A stretch of DNA of 64,000 nucleotides, taken from positions 6,758,001-6,822,000 of the forward strand of contig NC_071332.1 in the NCBI RefSeq assembly GCF_010183535.1. The letters are read 5' to 3'. This DNA comes from Caenorhabditis remanei. Its lineage: Eukaryota > Nematoda > Chromadorea > Rhabditida > Rhabditidae. Each line of letters begins with the position of its first letter. Within the stretch, counting starts at the first letter, position 1. The notes beneath the pieces were generated by a model. It saw only the letters and a program-made list of their open reading frames with translations, made no database searches and was not told the DNA's origin. Positions 56,842 to 64,000 of this stretch are shown in pieces. The translations under genes were made by a program, and so were the position numbers.

Positions 56842-57632
56842 TCAAGGTGACACAGCCACCACTACTACATCTTCCTCCTCTTCATTATACAATTCAGAAT
56901 GCGAAAACGAAATGACACGTACGTAGTCTCGGTACTCGCGTGCCAGCGAAATTGCAATGATCCAGAAGCCAGTCAAGATGACAAAAACGAAGAAGAAGCC
57001 GAGATCCGACCAGACGGAATAGAACGTGGCACGGGTGACGACGTAGAGGAAGAAGATGGCCGAGAGAAGGATGCTGCAAATAGACGTCATGTTAGTTAGG
57101 CAAGATTTTGACACAAACAAGAAATAGAAGTAAGAATGAATAGCCGGAAATTCGTGTTATGACATAATTTCTCTTATCAAAAACAGATCCGGTAATCCGA
57201 TTCTGTGATCAGAGAAAGTACAGTTTTCTCCTCTTGGATAAAGGTTAAATTTAGAATTTCTGGAAAGACTAACGAACCATATTATCAGATGGAGAAGTGC
57301 GCAAATGATGAATGGTTGAAGATAGTGAGCTTTTTGCAAGGTGATTCCTCTATTCATCAGGTATACGATGAGAATGTTTAACATTTGAGTGGCAAATAAT
57401 CCAACTGAAATTTCAAATTATTGAAATGTATCCTGAAGCCTGAAAAAGGCTTACCGTAATAGAAGATGTTATTGCCCAATGTATGGTTCTCTGTATTCCA
57501 AAGAGCACATGCAATCACACTGGAAATGATGGAAAGACAGAGGAAGGAACCACCGATTATTCGGACTCCAAGAGCAGTTCCGTTGGTTTGTGGCGAGTTT
57601 CCAGTGGTCATTTTGGAGAAGAGAATAGTCAT
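56842..57632 (-). CDS. Small four-transmembrane protein of unknown function, 178 aa
   Basis: Three exons (minus): 57632-57455, 57404-57278, 57073-56842; phases close to 178 residues. Four hydrophobic segments: about 25-45 (SFLCLSIISSVIACALW), 58-80 (GLFATQMLNILIVYLM), 93-122 (FIICALLHLIICILLSAIFF) and 132-155 (LGFFFVFVILTGFWIIAISL). The tail is acidic (LYNEEEED) and ends VVVVAVSP. No signal peptide is needed. The start at 57632 is the first ATG after a CTTTTCAG acceptor near 57668; a second in-frame ATG is at 57611. The topology resembles tetraspan proteins such as the DUF-type nematode membrane families, but I do not recognise a named family. The second intron uses a GTTCGT donor. Confidence 0.75.
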
Positions 57633-60600
57633 TTTCAGAGAGAAAGTGGAGATTGAAGAGGGAACTCTGAAAAGTGTAAAGATTGTGAATAGAATATTAA
57701 ATAGAATTAATTCATAAAAAGGGAACGCGAGTAGAGAAAAATTAAGAAACATTCAGAGAGAAGTAAAAAGAAAGTGCTAGAAGTTGAGTAGATCTCTGTG
57801 TTGATTATGTAAAAAGGGCACGAAAATTCGCACGCTTACTCTTTTTTTCTCATGGGAACTGAAATTCTGGGGTGAAATGAATCATAGACAAATGCTGAGA
57901 AGAAAATACATTTTTTTAGTTTTTGTTCCACCCAAAAAGTGAACAATATGAAAAAAGAAATGAAAAAAATTGTAGTGTGTTGTGTCTAATAGAATAAAAA
58001 GGAAGAGAGAAAAGACTAATAGGACAAATTGCGGCGGGACGGTGAGGTATAGTAGTTTGTTACAATGAAAACCTGTGAGATGAAATTCAGAATCTGGTTT
58101 GGGTCTCCGATGCTTCACCACCACCACCACCACCAGCAGGCATCTCATCACACGGTGGTAATGGGAGGACAGAAAAAAGTGTGGGGCGGAACGGAGGGAA
58201 AGGGGCGGGGCTTAGGACTATGAAGGAGAGGAATGAAATGGGAGAGAGAGAAGAGATGGGAGAGCATATGTGTGTGTGGCAAAGCAAAGAAAGGATTTAG
58301 GATGAGGATTTAGGATAAAGGAGGGAGGAGAAAAAAGAAGAAAAAAAATGAAGAAGAACAGAGATCGGAAAAAATGGGGAAGGTGATGATTAAGTGTTGG
58401 AGGTATAACAACGAAGAGATAACGAGAATATTTAGGAAGACTCCAAGGAGTGTTTTGTCTGGTTGGTGACGTTCTTTGGAGGAGTTGAAGTGGAGCGTAA
58501 ATTAGTTTTAATGGCTCTTGGGACGCTAGCAGACGTGTGATCAGATATAGGTCATCGTTTGAAAGGATCTGAGTAATCTAAAAGTTTAAGCAACATACTA
58601 TGGCACCCGATGGGATAGACTTGATCAAGAATCACTTGATTGAGATATTCTAAAACTGTCACCGTCGAAGTACACGAGTTGTCAAGACATATCAAAAAGT
58701 TCTCACGTCCTCCCCTATCAACCTAGACATTACGTCGTTTGAAAAGACAGAAATAACTGAAAAAAGTGACGATAAAGGAGTAGAATGCTTTCATTATTTT
58801 CTAACGTATGCACTCGAGTTGCCATCTAGACAAGAGAAGAATTACAATTAGTAGAAATACTTATAGCTTTCTAGATTGATCATTCGTAAAGTTGTGATGT
58901 AATTGAGTGGTCAGAATTGTCTAGGCTTCTTTTGTGCACAACATGTAGATATTTGGTGATATGAGATATTTGGATATTCTGGAACCGAGAAGATTGAGGA
59001 ATCTTGAAGAGACGTGTATATCTTGGAACAAAACTAAAAAGATAATGAGAGGTAAATGATGGAGAACATTCAATTTTTTTTGTTATTTTTCCACGTTTCT
59101 ACCAGATTTCCAGATGACTCGTTTTCGGTAGTTCCCATTCAAGGAAAACCACAAGATGACCTGGATCTAGAAGGGATTTTTCTTAACACGGATAAATAAC
59201 GTCATGCACTGAAGAAGTACTTCACTTCTTCAAGAACGTGTCACCGCTTCTACTCGTGTTCTCTTTCCTTCTAAATCTTCCTTCCATCTCAATTTTTAGG
59301 TTTCTTACTTCCTTCGCGTACCATCAAAATATTTTCAATTTCTTCATCATTATATTTCTCACCTAATAGAAAACGATTCATACGCTATTCCATTTTTCCC
59401 TAAAAACCTATTGTTCGACCATATTTTTTCCCTCGATTCCACTGAATTCAATTTGATTTTTCCACATTCAAAATACCAATAAAAACCATGAAATTGCGGG
59501 AAAAGTGGAAAAGTGAAAAACAAAAATAGAATCGAGACTTCTCCCACCAACCTGAGGAATGTCTGATTTCTGAATAACCTAATATCGTTGTACGTGACTA
59601 CTTTTACATTGGAATTCAATTGCGGGGGTTCAGAAATAAACAAATAGACGGCTAAGTAAGTATCCATTGGGATAATCGGATTGGGTTAAGATTTGAGATA
59701 TTAAAGAGAGTTGAATGAATAGGTCATCGTGTTTTGTGTTATTTTGTGCGTGAAGTTTGTAACAGGATGTGAAAAGACTAATTTTAATGCCAAAAATATT
59801 GTCATTTACTACCGAATTCATAATTATAGACACTGGAATGGCATCTATACTTACTAGTTAATGTCGTAGTTCTCTTGTATTTTAAAAGTTCTTTTGTCTG
59901 ATTTTCTAGATATTTCGGGGAAGATTAAAATTCGTCATTTTTTTCAAATTAATAATCGTCTAGAAAAAAAAGGTTAACATGGAGTCAGATTAATCAACTC
60001 ATTCCATTCTTTTGCTCTCATGGGGATGAACGGAAATTTGTCATTTTCCATTTTTAGGCGTGGAAGGGTGTAGGTTAATGAACCAGTGATCAGGTAGAAT
60101 ATGAATAATGAATAATAGGATTGCAAGTAGCTATAATAGATTTCAAAAGACTTTTCTATTTCACGACGGACAATTCAAAACTAGTTGATCAGAAATTGCA
60201 AATATTTTCAAGTTTTCAAGACATCAAAAGTCCATTCAATTAGAATAAAAATGAAAATAAATAAAAACATCATGCAAACACTGAAAAACCTAAGGAATCA
60301 CTGAAAACATCTAGAAGAACAATGCAAGGGCCCGGAAGTCACGTATTTCAAGAAAAGAAGTGGGGATGACTAAAGTATTAAACAGAGGATTTGTAAGACT
60401 GGCTAAACAGATCCTATCAACTGATCCATCCGGAGAGCCGAGATCAAGCTTTGCTACGTTTCAGAGATAGAGACGAACTAATCTGACAAACAAAGATTCA
60501 GAGATTTTGACAGAGGTGTTTTGAAAAAAAAAACATTGTGTCATATCTTAGCTTTGTGGCTTATTAGGATTTTAAAATTCTGGGAATACGCTTGTGTCAG

Positions 60601-61830
60601 AATAAGGGTTCCGGGTTATGACCACTCGTGGAAGCATGGACAATCGTTGGACACCTTACTAGCGTTCTCCTGACCAAAGTTTCAATCAAAAACATAAACA
60701 TGAATTTGATTTGGTACGGAATAAGTATTGTTCTAGGAACACTTTCAAACGTAATCACCACTTGTTTGATCTATTTGCGTGGGTTGAATACATCCGTTCT
60801 CCTAAAAGTCGGTCTGCACCAGACCTAATTATTAAAGGTTGTGGGTGGAAAAAACAAGAAGTGCCTGAAAACTTCTTTACTCGAAAAACAATGCAGTTTC
60901 CCACGTCCGCACCTTCCGTTATTAAGTAGATTGATTCTTTTGTAGACGATGACCGAGACACGCCATTTAGCCAAAGTTTCTCAGACGTCTAGAACATCTC
61001 GATTTCAATAACTACGAAATTTCCTGTTTTCGAGTGTGAAACATGCTTATCAAAAACGTCTAATCTGGCTCATCGTCCTGGTTCAAAATCTTCTCAAAGC
61101 TGATGACACACACACATGTGTGTGGATAGACGAGAAACCAAAAAGTCATTTCCTAAACGACTCTTGGTTTAAAAAAGGGAGAAGTGTCTAGTCTATTTTT
61201 CAGATAAATTTCGAAGCCAGCAGTTAGGAAATGTTGTCTGGAAGTAGGTGCGCCGTGAGTTCGAATGGATAACTGGCTTCATTTCATTCTTCTTTTTTCC
61301 GAGGGATTTTAATTCTGATCATTGTGCTTATCTGGGTGAATATGAATCATTCACAATACGACGTCGCACTTAATGGACAAAAGAGATGGAATACAAATAT
61401 TGTCTGGTTCTTGTCCGATTTATGGTTCTTCGTTCTTGGAAGAAACTTGGAATATCCGATTTCCAGAAGTTGCCATGTGACCCTTTGCAAAGACTTTCTT
61501 CTTCCAAAACATTACTTCCTAAACGACTTTTCATTTCCGAAAAACATCCGTATAATCAGATTCCAAAATCATATCATTCCCATATCAAACCACAAAATCC
61601 TTTAATGGACTCAGATGTTATATGTATAAAAGTGCGAGGGATCAAAATAAGAATAATTTGAAAATTAGAAACACACACGTGATGCGTATTAACTCTAATT
61701 GAAGCAGATAAAAAATAAGAAACCAACAAAAAAACTAGTGGATGAGTCAAAAAGTATGTAGTATTAACACCTCATTTCACTATTAATCTGGTCATGATAG
61801 AACTGCATCAAAGGGATTCCAACAATGACC
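57633..61830. other. Gene-poor region, nothing firmly supported
   Basis: Presumably includes the promoter of the four-helix membrane protein. The 58080-58140 stretch has a CCA-rich run. Frames at 60628-60930 and 61324-61661 on the plus strand look weakly coding in patches (one reads CETCLSKTSNLAHR, zinc-finger-like, at about 61035-61080) but are broken by stops and lack splice signals. Confidence 0.4.
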
Positions 61831-61999
61831 GTATCCATGAACGTTTTTTTCCGGAAAAGCAATTTTCCGAGAAAATCGCTCGGAAATCTCATTCTGAGGA
61901 AAACGGTTTTCCATTTTTCCAGAACGTTTCATTTGTACGGTTTTTCCAGGAAAACGGTTTTCCAGGACCATTCTCCTCACAGAAAACGTTCATGTATAC
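61831..61999. repeat. 169-bp palindromic mini-element
   Basis: Terminal inverted repeats of 17 bp with one mismatch: GTATCCATGAACGTTTT (61831-61847) and AAAACGTTCATGTATAC (61983-61999). Inside, the 15-bp near-palindrome GGAAAACGGTTTTCC occurs twice (61898-61912 and 61949-61963), 51 bp apart. Target duplication not seen. Confidence 0.6.
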
Positions 62000-64000
62000 G
62001 CCCACATGTGGGAAGAAATCTGGTGTGTCTGGGAAATCGAACAAACTTGAAAACAACTTTTTTCTAATTTAACGGGATAAACCGAATTGGACCAGGATGT
62101 TGATTTGATTAGTCAGAAGGGAATACTTGAGAGTTCAGAATGTAAAAAGCAGGAAATTTTGGTCTAGAATTTTTTGGTCCAGAATTCCGTGTTGAAAATA
62201 AGCACTTCTCCAGGAAGTTTTCCGTGAGCAGCAAAATAGTCCCCAAAAAACATCGGACCATTCCTGCCCCAAGTTTTCGACGATCTCAAGAAACACGGCT
62301 AGACATGATTCCAACAGTAATTTGTACTTTCCCACTGAATCCTGTGACCGCAATCTGATAAATATCTCGAAATAGATTCAATTTCCTCCTCAACAAAACC
62401 TTTTTTCCTAGTGTTCATGTGTGCCAAAACAAGATTTAAGGCTACAATCAGTATCTTATTATCAGCATCCAATCTGCCCAATATTGTTTGAATACATTCC
62501 TATTTCCTATTTTCTATTCTCAATTTCCTGCGTCCACGTCATTCGCCTCCTCCATATTTTTTTTGTCAGAACACTCCTTTTGTGTCAGCCCCAAAAAATG
62601 ATGTGAGACGAATATAATTGTCTCTTGTCTCTAAAAAGATTAAACAGAGAAGAATCTAGTCGTTTTGGGATTTCGTCTAAATATAACCAAGATGCAGAAG
62701 AAAATATCGAAAATGTGCATATGTGATGGAAATGTTTGTGACGAAAGGGTGTGGGAGAATACCGGGTAAAACGAGTAAAACTACACATATTTTATTGCAC
62801 TTGGTTCGTAAATAATCCAGGAGTATGAAATGTCGGAAATGGATTTGAAAACAGATTCTGGAGAAGGAAGAAGGGGAAGGGAACTTCTCAGTTTTCTCAG
62901 ATTCTCAGATTATCTTTCTAAACTGAAATAGAAGATTTTGACGCAGAATTTGTACTTTTCTTTGAAGAACGGAACAGAAAAATAAAAATACACACTCGAT
63001 TTGGGGATTCTATAAATGCGAACCGTGGATTTTCCAAAACAAATCCATCTTTCTCGGAGAAATTAGAAATTAGACAAGGTTGACGTTGTGATTGATGATC
63101 ATCGATAACTATTCTGGTAAGGTGTCAAATATCAAGGGAAGCTTTGTATTAAAGATTCTAGTTCCTCTTTTGCATCACAACAAAAATATCTTCTGCAGGA
63201 AAAATTGAGAACCAGGTGAATGATATGGGGACTGATTTTGGCCCCTTTTATGAAACAGTCAGATCTTGTTCACAATCGAGAACTGACTGAATTATGACTT
63301 TAGATTAGAAATTTAGTTGCGGCAAGCCAATCCAGACCATTTGTTTTGGTCAGATTTAGTCTCATGTGATAGCAACAAAAGTCCAGAAACACGTGGCTGA
63401 TAGTTTATGCAGAGTGAGTTCTTAAATGTTGCAAACTAGTTGAAAACACCGAATGGATAGAAGCATCCTGTTTCTGGCCCAGAAAACCGTCTTAGTCATT
63501 TTCCATTTTTGAAACTTCTAATTCCAATTTATGAAATTTCTCCCACAGACTTCTCACTGTTAAGTTCAAAAAGTGTTAGTCACATTAATCATTTCTCCCC
63601 TTCCTTTAAGGCTTCTTTGTTCTAAACTCTAATCTCAATGTCAGTTTTTTATTCTCTTTCTCCCCGTTGTTTTCTGATTTCAGCCCAAGAAAAGAAGAAA
63701 AAAGAAATCTTCCGGGTATCGAAAATTCAAAAAATCAACTAAAAATCAACGGTTTCCTTTCAGAATTCACTCTAATTCATAGCGAACGTTAGGGATTTCA
63801 TACGCTATTGTGCAAAATATCAGGAGGGATCTATGGAAAATTTCGGGCTTAAAATCTTGGATTGAAAAAATTCTCAGAATTTACACGTGTTGTTATTCAC
63901 GTTTTCTTCCAGAGAAATTTACAGTTTTCATTCATTCTTAACAAGGGATCATCTCATGAAATGAGATAGAATACCTGCAAGATATTTTCCAGAAATCCTC
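62000..64000. other. Terminal stretch, nothing supported
   Basis: AT-rich sequence with short frames only; no domain, RNA gene or repeat recognised. A gene could continue beyond the window edge. Confidence 0.4.

Noticed and set aside
1..64000. CRISPR arrays, bacterial operons, attachment sites or replication origins
   Set aside because: The DNA is clearly eukaryotic with spliced genes; no regularly spaced repeat-spacer array or prokaryotic signal was seen. The 21-bp C-run minisatellite has no unique spacers of CRISPR length.

Overview
The window reads as nuclear DNA of a Caenorhabditis nematode. It is AT-rich, with many very short introns of about 45-60 bp ending in TTTTCAG, and TTTTCAG-type acceptors lie directly upstream of several start codons (candidate spliced-leader sites). 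It also carries a nematode chemoreceptor gene (srx type), a clec-type lectin, and a run of genes whose C. elegans relatives I remember as clustered on chromosome V around cosmid F25B4 (HMG-CoA synthase, PRPF39-like, an ADP/ATP carrier, a GFA/CENP-V protein, clec-1, Pellino, glycine cleavage T protein). The synteny is from memory and was not checked by any search. I cannot name the species.

Layout. 1-1480: part of a non-LTR retrotransposon (ORF1 plus the endonuclease part of ORF2), cut by the window edge. 1927-4382: a long palindromic element flanked by TTA, carrying a 5'-truncated LINE copy in one arm. 4592-5200: a second, decayed palindrome. 6438-7931: three small genes. 9022-13056: a ten-exon gene for a secreted Cys/Gln-repeat protein. 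15372-20350: PRPF39-like and HMG-CoA synthase genes, 280 bp apart on the minus strand and probably co-transcribed. 20682-21475: ELP6-like gene, divergent from HMG-CoA synthase. 21756-25351: ADP/ATP carrier and GFA/CENP-V-like gene. 25352-31901: 6.5 kb with no gene I can support. 31902-32574: C-type lectin. 33780-37860: a LINE with both ORFs open. 43462-45077: Pellino. 46062-47578: aminomethyltransferase. 47718-48490 and 48996-51922: two secreted proteins of unknown function, the second very Glu/Arg-rich. 52858-56357: srx chemoreceptor whose last intron is 2.2 kb and filled with an unusual C-run/G-run palindrome, a 21-bp-period minisatellite, direct repeats and a tRNA-like sequence. 56842-57632: small four-helix membrane protein. 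The remaining 6.4 kb has no gene I can support, only a 169-bp palindrome.

The recognised genes are housekeeping (sterol/isoprenoid precursor synthesis, splicing, Elongator, mitochondrial nucleotide exchange, glycine cleavage) mixed with secreted, immune or sensory genes (lectin, Pellino, srx, Cys/Gln protein). Exon models were built by hand from reading frame, phase and splice signals. In every multi-exon model given with firm coordinates the phases close and the total coding length is a multiple of three; the 6438-6883 model is not closed.
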